Shown in pieces: positions 54,590-64,000 of a DNA stretch of 64,000 nucleotides. Source of the stretch: Phialocephala subalpina. Taxonomy: Eukaryota > Ascomycota > Leotiomycetes > Helotiales > Mollisiaceae. Under the pieces are notes generated by a model. The model saw nothing but the letters and a program-made list of their open reading frames with translations, was not told the DNA's origin and did no database searches. The stretch spans positions 405,028 to 469,027 of the forward strand of contig FJOG01000037.1 in assembly GCA_900073065.1 (NCBI GenBank), read 5' to 3'. A program made the translations under genes and the position numbers. Within the stretch, counting starts at the first letter, position 1. Every line of letters begins with the position of its first letter.

Positions 54590-57178
54590 ATGGAAGTCCT
54601 CTCCGGCGTATCCAGCGCCTTCGCCGTCGTCTCCCTTACAATCGAACTCGGAGACAAGATCAAGAAGCTTTGCAACTTCTGGTGCTCCATCCAAGAAGCG
54701 CCTAAAGAGATCCGCAGCATTTCTCGAGACCTGAACATTATTTCGGATGTTCTTGATGATATTCGGCAAGATGCTGACTCTGCGAGACCGCAACTAAGAG
54801 CTTTGTCTGCGAGCCGTGCGGCGCTAGAGCAATGTTCGGATAGTCTTGAAACATTGCGAGAACATGTTGATGAGTTAGCGCCTGGATTATTGGATGGAAA
54901 AAGGAGAGTAAGGAAGTGGGCTGCGTTTAAAGCGGCTTGGAAAGAGGAGAAGTTGACGAGGTTCCAAGCCGTGTTGAGGGATATGAAGCTGACATTGATC
55001 TTGGCCAGGCAAAATTCTACTAAGTTCGTTCTAATTCTCTGTTTGGATCACTGCTAATACAGATAGTCGGACAACTCTTGCCTATCAGGATTCAAGTCAG
55101 CAAAACTTGAGTTTCATTGCCCAAGCAATGGGCTTTCTTTTGGAGGAGCAGAGTTCGAGAACAATCACAACAAAATCAAGTGCATCCCTTGATATGGACG
55201 AGCATCTGATGGCTTTACGACACGAGTCTCAGAGACTGTCCTCCTCAATATCAAATCCGATTGCTCGCTTTGGATTCGAAAAGACAATCGAATCGGCATT
55301 TTCCCAATTCTCTAACAGCTTGGACGTCTCCAAGGGTCAACGGCATAGTTGCCATTCATTACTCAACACCGAAAACCAGCCCATTCGGGGAGCAGTATCA
55401 ACTGACAACACAGAACGCAGCACATGCAGCAAGACGACATACAGATATTCAATCAATAGCATATTTGGGACAATCTATGTGAGTTCCACGACGACCGAGT
55501 ATGTAGTTACGTCAACATATGAGGTCGAGCCAGATCAGGATCGCAATGACGAAACTGTCAAGATTGAGACCTCTTTCACAGTACATCCATCACGGTGGTT
55601 GCAGATTTGCGGGATCAATCACGGAATCCGAATTGCACTTTCAAAGTCCTTCCAGGGAGTTGATTGCAGGCTACGCACTTATAGGGCTGTGCCTGACGAT
55701 GCTCCCATATTTGAACTGTGTAGGCTTGGGAAGTTTGACGAGATAAGACATCTCTTCGACAAGAAGCTTGCCTCTCCGTGGGATACTAATTCCTTGGGCC
55801 AAACGCCTTTACATGTAAGTTCTCCTCGCAATTCAGTACCTCAAGAACCACGGAGTAAAATATCAATGTTTCCGAAGATATGAGACATTCAATGGGACTG
55901 TGCACGAAAGTCTTAGGTTGATATTTCCAATATCGTGAAAGGAAGTTCTTCAATAGTAAAGAAAGACCGCTAAAACGTCTCAGGAAGCAGCCAAGAACGC
56001 AAGACCAGATACTTGTCAGTTCTTGATCACTCAGGGAGCTGATCTAGATGCGAGAGACAATTACGGGCGGTAAGTTGCTGAACATCCTCTAAACTCCACT
56101 GTTTAGGTACATGACCAAAGTCTGATGCAGTTAAAGATCGGTGGCATACTATGCTTTTTCCCGTGATTTATCCAGCTTTTGGCCATTACCCGTTTCATTC
56201 TCCGTCTGGTCATGCAAAGCCCACATTGAGACGATGAGACTATTCCAAGAGAAACTCGACACTTTGAGTAAAGAAGCCTCCAACGCACTTAGTCACCTAA
56301 TGATTTTCAACAAATGCGACAATCGCGCTTGCTCTCATCCTCCTGGTCTTCGACAATCGTTTGAATGGGCATTCCCAATCTTGAAAGATAGTATCTTTCA
56401 AGATGGTCCTTCAAAAAGGAAAACGATTGCCACGTTCTTGATACACGCTATGCGGGGAAATGATATTGATGTTAGACCACTGGCGCGAATTCTTCCATTC
56501 GTTGGAGACATTAATGAGGATCGAAGTGCAGAAGACAGTGTATGGGTTCCTTTAGGTCATGGAATAGTGCATAAAATATGTGATGGAGGTGGTAAGCATT
56601 GGCAAGAGCTGCAAGACTTCGCTCATCTCCTGGTCCCCCTAGGATTGGATCTCCACGCGCCATGGAACAGCGAATATAATAGAATGAACGGCAGTACCCC
56701 AACGTCCAGTGTACTGGGCTTTTCTCGAAATTTTTTTAGGTTTCGTGAATTGTTGCGCGGTCAGGCGATCAACATTCCAAAATTCGTTGAGGACGAACTG
56801 CGCCAGAAACCTTTGCCCGATGCGGGGTGGACACAAGAAAGTCTACAAGAGCTGTTTGACCTTGATTTTGAGCCAATAACTGTGCAATTACAGTGTCCCT
56901 GTTGCAATATCTTGTACGGTGCGTGGGGTGCTGAACCTCGAGACGTTAGTGGGGGGATAGAGAAATCTTGGCTCAATATGCTCAAACGCCTGAGAGAAAG
57001 GCAGAAGGACGGCACCAGCATCGAAGAGATTCTACGAATTCGCGATCAAGAAATAGTTGACCTCAAAGAGCCAATGTTAGGTATCTGCGGTTATATTCAT
57101 TGCGAGATCGGGAAGTTGAATCGGAAAAAGGAGGAAGAACCAGAAGAAGAAGGTTCACCTTTCCTCCTCTCGATCTGA
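54590..57178 (+). CDS. Ankyrin-containing protein with STAND-type N-terminal domain
   Basis: Four exons, 54590..55023, 55067..55814, 55984..56069 and 56137..57178, about 769 residues. The first intron is 43 bp and the third uses an AAAG acceptor, so these are the least certain junctions. The N-terminus (MEVLSGVSSAFAVVSLTIEL, then KEIRSISRDLNIISDVLDDI) is the helical fungal domain that usually heads NACHT/STAND proteins. No nucleotide-binding domain follows. Around residues 365-425, PIFELCRLGKFDEIRHLF, GQTPLHEAAKNARPDTCQF and GADLDARDNYGR form two to three ankyrin repeats. The remaining 345 residues are unrecognised, with a CPCCNILYGAWG motif and an acidic tail. Such proteins often act in fungal self/non-self recognition; here that is inference from domain type. 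Confidence 0.7.
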
Positions 57179-58854
57179 CAGCCGCAGGGCGAGTACGTCC
57201 AGCGTTAACATCTATAATCAACACCATTACTGCCTCCTCGCACCTGAACTCTTCTGTCACGAACCTGATGTCTTTCCGAGTCCAGGATAACAGCCATGAG
57301 GCATTCCCTTCAACACACCGGCCGGCATTCGAGGCTACAATGGGCAAATTTCGAATGTAGAAAGTGCAGAATGCAGAAAGCCCGGTCATCCGGAAAGGAC
57401 TCGCGGATCCCTCGGAGAGCTTGGGGACATTCAAACCTCTACTGAACCTGGATAAAATCTTGGGCGGCGACGAGGGCAACATTCAAGAGCCAAATTGAGA
57501 TCCAAATGCAATGCAATCGGTGGTCAGCCACTGACACATTGCGGGTAGGAGATATTGCCAGACTGCTAGTCTTGATCTCTGCGTTAATGATCATTGTATT
57601 CATGCCGCTCTTTCAGCTGTTTGAACTAAAACTGAAGTCCACCTCTTTCCTGCTGAAGGTGACGATGAAATTCCAAGTCTTAGGTGATTGAATACGATGT
57701 ATGCTATAGGAGAATGGGTTATGCCACCGTATTTCTCGTCTAGAAAGTTGGATTGTTCGAGGGTTTGTTGCGCGCGTCGCAGTCGAACTACTTTTCGAAA
57801 TGCTTCAGGATCTGCTAGACGTTGGTGATTGCGCTCTTGAGCTGTCCAAGGTTGCGGGAGAAGGGTTGAGGAATGCAGGGGAGCGCTTATTCACAAACTC
57901 TTCAGTAAATTTTCAAAGATACCGACACAAAAATGTTACCCCCACTCTGTCGCGCCTCTATGCCTTCAACTCCCGCCGCCTCGGTCGTAGAGCAACACTG
58001 GTAGCGGTAGCGGTCGGTAGAGTTAGTGGGTAGAGCATGAGGTGACGGAGGGGGAAGTGTCACGTGTGCGAGAAGTCCTCGCCGAGGACGATGAATCGTT
58101 TGAGAACTGGAACAAGGGAACCGCTCTAAAAATGTTGTCCCGCTACCATAGCAGAAACTAGGAGAAATCAACACAACTATGCTAGATTGCTAAGACTCTG
58201 ATAAATCTGGTTACAAGAACTCGTTGGGGCTTCCAGGACTGTTGCTCCATATAGAGGATCACTGCCTGCTACTACTAGCACAGCCAGCATGGGCGTCAAA
58301 ATTTCTCCGAGCCAGTTAGGTCTTGTAGGCTGCTATGTTCTCGTTTCCTTTCGCTCGCCAGATACGATGCTCCGTGATTTCGCCCACGCGCGTCTGACAA
58401 TCTACCAGGGTACTACTGCTGAAATTGATGTTAGACTATAGGGAAGCCGCAGTGCTGAAGAAATGTATACGTAGCAGCGTCGGGGGTGGGCGAAGGTGGA
58501 AGGTGTTCTTGTGGTGTTGCTGGTGTTGCTGGTGTTGTTGCTGTCGCCGTTAGGAATCGTGCTGATTGTTTAAATTTTCGCTGTCAAGTCTGAAAGTTCG
58601 GGATGGAACCTCTGCCATGTAGATATCATTGGTACTAAGCGGAGTGGGAATATGAGAAAGGATGGGTGGAGTCGGTGTTAGCGCCGTGCGCATTCGATGA
58701 GAATGATAGGTGGAGATAACCGCTGTGCTGCGTGGTAGCAAGAGCTCCGTTTCGGTAGCAGTCATTCTGATACATTAATTTACGGTATTACTATTAAGAA
58801 CCCCGAGATGGAGCCAGAACGCCACACATGAGGATCCCATCGTTGATGAGACAA
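57179..58854. other. Gene-poor region with short tandem repeat
   Basis: No gene supported between the convergent ankyrin-type and transporter genes. A 9-bp tandem repeat (GGTGTTGCT, about three units) lies near 58512-58541. Short frames such as 58550-58765 (minus) have no recognisable motif. Confidence 0.4.
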
Positions 58855-60578
58855 TCACTCTTCCTCTAGCCTGGTCCCTGCGAATTCTCTCGGTGGAACA
58901 CCCATTTCAAACAGCCTATCAATCTCCTTAAATGTACGTCCCTTCGTTTCGGGATAATACATCCAGATCCCTATACAGCTGACTCCCAATATGCCTCCAT
59001 AGACAAATGCTATTTTGCCTCCGAGGTTCGCATCATCAGGATTCATGGCAAAAGGAAGCAGCACTCCAGACACCGCTCCCACGAGACCGTTAGTGACTGT
59101 AGCAAGAGACTGGGTATGAGAGCGAAGGGATGATTTGGAGACTTCGGCGACGATGGCCCATGCGACAGAACCGATGGTGGACTGGTAGGTGAAAGACCAT
59201 ATGGCCATGAAGAAAACTTGCGCCCAAATGGCGGATTTCGACGGGATGGTGGCGGTGATTCCGATCATGAAGAGAGCAGCTGCAAGTATGCATGCACCAT
59301 ATAGCGCAGTTCCCCTCCTCCCATACCGTTCGACGAACACCCATCCCACCATATTTCCAACCAGCATGACGAACGACAGGCCGACGGTAGCGTTGAATGC
59401 GGCGCTCGTGCTGAGTCCTCCGAGCTCAAGAAAGTATGCCATGTATCCGATGATCCAACTCATCCCACTAACGCTTTGAATGAAGAATGTGCTCATAGCA
59501 ATCAATGTCCGAAACGTATTCTTTCCCTGAAAACATTCCCTGAAGCTTGCCTCTCTCTGTGTCTTCGCCTGCGTCTCGAGATCGATCTTTATTGAAGCAA
59601 TGAATCCCTCTGCATCGAAGTTCGCATTGTGGAGTCGTCGGGTGTTTTTCATCGCTTTATCGATTCGTCCTTGTGCCACCAGACAGTACGGAGATTCGGG
59701 AAAGAAGGGGAGGATTAGGAGGGCGATACCGGCGAAAACCCATTGTACGGCAAAGAGGATGCGATACGAGTTTGCGTTGTCAAAGTATTGCGTCTGCCGC
59801 ATCACGACATATGCTAGGCATTGACCGAAAACGATGCTCCAATTGACGGCAGATGTAGTTGCTCCTCGAAGTGCGAATGGGGCAATTTCTGCGCAGTATG
59901 TCGGAGCAATGGTGATGAAAACTCCCAAAGGAATTCCAGTGAGGATCTTTCCTCCAAAGAGGAGCGGAAGGTTTCCTGGAGAGAACCATTGTAGAAACAC
60001 ACCTGCAACGCTGAGGACTAGAAGCGGTCAGCATTCAGACATGAAGGGAAGGAAGAAAAAAGAACATACTGTAGGAGATGAACATGAAGAACTGCCTTCC
60101 CCATTTCTTCGCCCCGTATCCCGCTATGATACCACCAAACAGCAACCCAAATAGACTCGCTCCACCAAGGCCCAACTGCCAAATAGCAGGCACCACAAAT
60201 TGTCCCTGAAACTCCTCTCCATAATCCTGTCGGAACCGATCGATCGCAAGGACGATCTATCAATACTCATCAGCCCGGAGAGCTGGAGATGAGACCATTG
60301 TAATGTCCCAGAACCCGAAGTGGTTTGTAGAGGAGACGTACCGAGCTAGCCAACCCATCATATCCCCACATAATGCACGTAAATAATGAGTATCCGCACC
60401 AACAGAGTGCTTTCGGGTTCCTCCTTATCGCTTCTTTCCAACTCTGCGCATGCTGGCCCATCTCAAACGCCCTGGCTTTCCTGACTTGCTCGTCGTCCTC
60501 TGTTGCTCCCATTGTATCTGGCCGCAGCAAATCCTTTCCCATGAAGAGACTCTCTTCTTTGACATCCCGCATGACCAT
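58855..60578 (-). CDS. MFS sugar (maltose-permease-like) transporter
   Basis: Three exons, complement(58855..60017, 60070..60256, 60342..60578), about 528 residues; introns of 52 and 85 bp have GTATGT/GTACGT donors and TAG acceptors. Junctions read GLASS|IVLAIDRFRQDYG and FISYI|LSVAGVFLQWF. Sugar-porter hallmarks are MWGYDGLASS in helix 1, GRQFFMFISY, EIAPFALRGATTSAVNWSIVFG, FPESPYCLVAQGRIDKA, VERYGRRGTALYG and the C-terminal YYPETKGRTFKEIDRLFE. Length and motif order fit the fungal alpha-glucoside/hexose uptake family. It should be in the plasma membrane and act as a sugar-proton symporter; the sugar is not determinable. An upstream in-frame Met or additional 5' exon is possible. Confidence 0.92.
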
Positions 60579-61762
60579 ATCCGCGTCTCGTTTGCTGTCT
60601 TTCGTTCCGTTTCGAGAGGTAAATCAATGCAAGAACGACCGTCTCAGACGCAGAAAGGGAAACAGCAAGTCGCAATACTGCCAACACAGCTCAGTATAGG
60701 TACAGCACTGTACAAGAATTGCCCCGCAAATCCTCAATACGACAATACACAAGTCAGGACGTAGGCATGGGAATGGTCTCCGATATAGCGGTTCTCTTTG
60801 TCGATCAATGCATACGGATTAGAGATGCCGGGAGCTGGGAAGGAAGGAACGGAATGCTTGGCGCGTCGCGAATGTACGGGGAATGATGGAACACCAAATG
60901 AAACCCCCCTCTTGCCCGTCAAGGTTGTCGCAGAGCCTCATGCTTTCTCTTTGGTCTTTCCCTCGTATTGGAAACATAGGCTTGCGAAAAAAGGAGCCTG
61001 TTGCTGGCGGAGTACGGGCGTAGGTCGAGGATCGAGAAGTGGTGCAAACTTGCCATTTTGCATGCGAGTTGGCGGCATCAAGAAGAGGCTGATGTATCGT
61101 CAAGGTTTGCTTTTGAATAGAGGCTTTAATTGCGGCGTCGCGACGCCTTGGGTTTCAGCCATCACGGTAATTGATGTGCTTTGGCGGAGACCGAATGCAC
61201 GCGTTGCATACATGGCGTTGACCTTCCAACTCGAAGGGATCCATTGCGTACGGTACCCTGTCAGTCGTCTGTATGTCTTGCCTTGTATTATTGAGAGCTT
61301 GGCTCACAGTTTCGCGATAGAGAGGTTATTTCTTGCCTCAGGCTTCCAGATTGCATGCTATTCCACTCAGGCTCTAGCCCGTTCGCTAAAATGGCCATTC
61401 ACGGCTCTCTGTCTGACCTTAGTCCGGGTTCCCTCTCTCCCCCTGAATTGACTTTACTAGGCATGAATGTTTGTTTGTTCCTCATTCATCCATACCCAGA
61501 AGAGACCTTCCCAGAACTCTCCCCAAACCAGATTCTGGGACCTGATTGAGCTGTTCCTTCTAGATAAATATGAATGGTCTCATAGACAACGAACGGCCCG
61601 AAGCGCTGTCATGCATCATATGAGATGTATAGTTTGGTACCGTGCAGTCAGTCTTCTGACATGAACTGGGCCTAGTCCCAATATGGAAACTTATGTTTCA
61701 AAAGTGTGCCTGATTGTCAATTTTCGACCCCTAGATCTGATTACAAACACTTACAAGAAACG
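60579..61762. promoter_or_regulatory. Divergent intergenic region
   Basis: Separates the sugar transporter from the first small secreted protein gene and should contain both promoters. It includes a 217-codon plus-strand frame (60798-61451) without any recognisable motif. Confidence 0.4.
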
Positions 61763-62240
61763 ATGAACCTCCTGAAAACAAACCTTCTTCTGCTGATAGC
61801 TCCGTTGACGCTCACTCGGCCGTTGGGATGCATGAAATGTGGTTATATCTTCACAGTGCATAGTGGACTTGAGTGCACTGACAATAATACTACCTAAGAA
61901 GCTTGGCTTACGCAGACGCATCCATGGAACCAGAGTTGTATCGACGTTGTGGACGAACTTGACGAAGACCACGCTATGGCATTACACTTCAGTATCGGGC
62001 AGTATACAGCAGTCTTTGGTGTGTCTCAAAAAGGAAGCGGAACGAACAAAATTTGGAATATACTGATGTGACGAAATAGGATATACAGAACCTAGCTGTC
62101 GTGGTGAGAGTTCGCTGCTCACTCATTGGGCCAGACAAGCGTGTCTACCGCTAGAAACAAATAATTTCGATGGGAAGTACCACTGGCACGAGAGGTCTGA
62201 CAAGGAGTTGCAACTAGAGTTGGTGTGGACGGAAAACTGA
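61763..62240 (+). CDS. Small secreted cysteine-containing protein A (effector-like)
   Basis: Three exons, 61763..61855, 61916..62018 and 62080..62240, about 118 residues. Introns are 60 and 61 bp (GTGCAT/GCAG, GTGTGT/ATAG). The N-terminus MNLLKTNLLLLIAPLTLT is a signal peptide. The mature part has cysteines in CMKCGY, NQSCID, EPSCRG and QACLPLE. It is a paralogue of the protein at 62.8 kb. Both begin with a Leu-Lys-Thr-x-Leu-Leu-Leu-Leu leader and share C-[IM]-[DN]-x2-[DE], a Cys before an acidic/basic patch, and CLP[LV]. Both have a phase-1 intron inside a Gly codon just before that Cys. No known domain. Small size, secretion and duplication suggest an effector, but no function is shown. No start or stop alternative fits better. 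Confidence 0.65.
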
Positions 62241-62754
62241 GAAGTGTCTTATTTGGATGACTGATTCCTGACAGCACTCTCTAAAACTTGCCTTATCCAT
62301 AAGCGGCCATGGAAAAAAGCCGGTTGTGGACAGATGTTCGGCCAAGTGGGCGAGATATGGGTTCTTGACATATTGTGCCATGAGTTTAATCTTCAAAGAT
62401 CTCGTGTATTCTCCACTAGTACCACAATTGAAGAATCCCCCTTTCGACTTCAATCTTTCATCCGATTTCACCGTGACAGATAAAAAGAGATGCTACTTTT
62501 GTGGAACATACCCAGAACAGGTCGACTGATTTGAGAAAGCTACCAACACGGGAACTAACCCGAACCGGCGTTATGTGACGATACCGGCAAACACGTTAGT
62601 CGACTTTGACATCTGCTACACTTGTATGATATGGGGCTGTAATCCCAGTCGAGAATAGAATTGTGCGGCATATATCTTGCACATTGTGTCTATTTTCAAC
62701 CATTCCTACAAACCACAAGAAATCCGGCAAATTATACTAGGAATCACCCTCAGC
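62241..62754. other. Intergenic between the two secreted-protein genes
   Basis: About 510 bases, presumably the promoter of protein B. A short plus-strand frame at 62326-62529 has no clear gene features. Confidence 0.4.
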
Positions 62755-63267
62755 ATGCGCATCCTCAAAACAGTTCTGCTTCTCCTCCCCTTAGCTCAGC
62801 TAGCCGTTCCTTGGAACGACATACCCGGATATAGAAGTACACGTTACGGCACCTTTGCCGTTCATGACAGAATCGGATGTGATAAAGTATCAATAATTAA
62901 AGAAGAAGGTTATGGAGGATGCATGAATATTGAGGACGACGCTAAGTCATTTTACTGGCGCATGAATCACTGGACTCATTTGGCATACGGTATGATACAG
63001 AGAAAGGAAGAGTGATGGTTGCGAATGGTACTGACATATTTTCTTGTAGGGCATTTGGAAGCCGACTGTAAAGATGACAGGATATGGCTGGGAGGAGCTG
63101 GAGAAGTGTGTCTCCCTGTAGACCTCCAAGACCTAGATAGCATTGAATATTGGTACAGACCAGGTGCAGGGGTCAAGAAACCTGTACCAGACTTGAACTG
63201 GGAAGGAAGGTTGAAAAGTGTCAGTTTCACAAGGTTTTTGGGGCATGATATGAAGGGGTATTGGTGA
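62755..63267 (+). CDS. Small secreted cysteine-containing protein B (effector-like)
   Basis: Two exons, 62755..62989 and 63050..63267, about 150 residues. The 60-bp intron runs GTATGA to TGTAG with a CTGAC branch. MRILKTVLLLLPLAQLAV is a signal peptide. Cysteines lie in RIGCDK, GYGGCMN, EADCKD and GEVCLPVD. The C-terminal half (EYWYRPGAGVKK; GRLKSVSFTRF) is rich in aromatic and basic residues. It is the paralogue of protein A, with the shared intron in a Gly codon (AYG|HLEADC here, VFG|YTEPSC there). The upstream Met at 62677 is rejected because it would bury the signal peptide. No known domain recognised; effector role is inferred from size, secretion and cysteines. Confidence 0.72.
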
Positions 63268-63910
63268 GAATGCAGGATGCTTCTAGTGCTGCCTAGACAA
63301 GTCCTTGTTACACATGTATATTTGGTTGAGATACGTAGCTAGTGGGAATGCGGTTGGTCGATATTGTCACCTGTTCCGGACATCCAATTGCAATCTTTCC
63401 GGTCTAAAGATGACTGGCAGGCCGAACATTCGAATTGCGTGCAGCGTGGAAATGTATCAAAGGCGGCGAAGAAAGCATAACGGACTGTATTAGACTATAC
63501 AGAAGGGGTTGAGAGGGGAAATTAGATGTAGCATTAAACATAGAAAATGCTTCGAATATTGGGGAGAAGTGCATTTTTTTGACAATATTCTCGAGCTCCT
63601 CGCGGTACTTTTCGCACAAAAGAGCAGCGATCCGAACCCAGCAAATTCACAAGGTAGATGGACATCTGAAGTAGTTGTGCAGAGGGCCACTGGACCAAGA
63701 GCTTTAAATTGATGAGATCTCTTGCTGGTAAAGCATTTTGTCATTGTAAATTGCAATCGCGAAGAAGACGAACGATCCAAGGCGTTGAAATATTCGGATT
63801 CGGCGAAACCTTTCACCGAAGCCAGCTTGAGCTGATCTCACCAGTTTACAAATTTCCCAAATTTCCTTCCCACTCACCCTTTTCAACCAACGTCAAGCCA
63901 AGCCAGCAAC
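63268..63910. promoter_or_regulatory. Intergenic, 5' flank of MPDU1-like gene
   Basis: Contains the presumed promoter of the last gene. The bases just before its start are pyrimidine-rich (CCTTCCCACTCACCC region). No other gene supported. Confidence 0.45.
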
Positions 63911-64000
63911 ATGGACGCCCTTCGCAGTGCTCTACAGCCCATCACCCATAGTCTGCCGACTCCTATCCACGACCTGGGTGTGTCCATAATAGGGGAAACC
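63911..64000 (+). CDS. Probable MPDU1-like PQ-loop protein (5' end only)
   Basis: Only the first 30 codons are inside the window, running off the right edge. MDALRSALQPITHSLPTPIH followed by DLGVSIIGET resembles the N-terminus of fungal mannose-P-dolichol utilisation defect 1 homologues, PQ-loop membrane proteins of the endoplasmic reticulum needed for use of dolichol-linked sugars. The start codon context (CAACATGG) is good. Identification from 30 residues is tentative. Confidence 0.5.
   Translation, partial: MDALRSALQPITHSLPTPIHDLGVSIIGET

Noticed and set aside
60798..61451. 217-codon plus-strand open frame
   Set aside because: No conserved motif, arbitrary composition, and it fills the promoter region of the sugar transporter.
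1..64000. tRNA, rRNA or CRISPR features
   Set aside because: Reading by eye I found no cloverleaf with convincing A and B boxes, no rRNA and no array of spaced direct repeats. A tRNA scan was not possible.

Overview
The window looks like nuclear DNA of a filamentous ascomycete (Pezizomycotina). Genes carry short GT-AG introns, mostly 48-120 bp, with CTAAC/CTGAC branch sites. The families present are typical of this group: HET domain, Zn2Cys6 regulator, DUF2235 hydrolase, psi-factor-type fatty-acid oxygenase, deuterolysin and 2EXR. Very AT-rich blocks look like products of repeat-induced point mutation (RIP). A plant-associated Leotiomycetes-like species is a guess I cannot prove. I rebuilt exon structures by hand from splice signals and reading-frame continuity.

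Layout. 1-1.2 kb: RIP-like AT block. 1.7-5.2 kb: an intact HET gene and the relic of a second one. 5.9-8.4 kb: DUF2235 hydrolase. 10.0-13.5 kb: dioxygenase-P450 fusion whose 3' end carries a perfect 250-bp tandem duplication. 13.8-17.5 kb: gene-poor stretch with a TA-flanked miniature inverted-repeat element. 17.5-19.1 kb: 2EXR protein whose 5' end carries a second perfect 250-bp tandem duplication. 19.6-20.4 kb: Mediator subunit 8. 22.2-23.1 kb: conserved unknown. 24.4-27.9 kb: VIT/vWA protein. 28.9-37.6 kb: zinc-cluster regulator, MFS transporter, metallo-beta-lactamase and fumarylacetoacetase, a likely small co-regulated cluster. 37.8-39.0 kb: a second miniature element and a RIP-mutated repeat. 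39.8-40.9 kb: deuterolysin. 42.1-48.3 kb: ZNFX1-like helicase. 49.2-53.7 kb: two broken NAD(P)-binding reductase genes and a membrane protein. 54.6-57.2 kb: ankyrin protein with a STAND-type N-terminus. 58.9-60.6 kb: sugar transporter. 61.8-63.3 kb: two paralogous small secreted proteins. 63.9 kb: start of a probable MPDU1-like gene.

How the genes may work together. The clearest functional unit is 28.9-37.6 kb. Both of its divergent promoters hold CGG-N-CCG sites of the kind bound by zinc-cluster regulators, and the cluster encodes such a regulator, a transporter and two hydrolases, one of them fumarylacetoacetase-like and suggestive of aromatic-compound breakdown. The two small secreted proteins at 61.8-63.3 kb share their N-terminus, a conserved Cys-Leu-Pro block and an intron at the same place and phase, so they are a duplicated effector-like pair. 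Both 250-bp tandem duplications have exactly the same unit length and no visible mismatch, so an assembly artefact must be excluded before the genes they hit are called broken.
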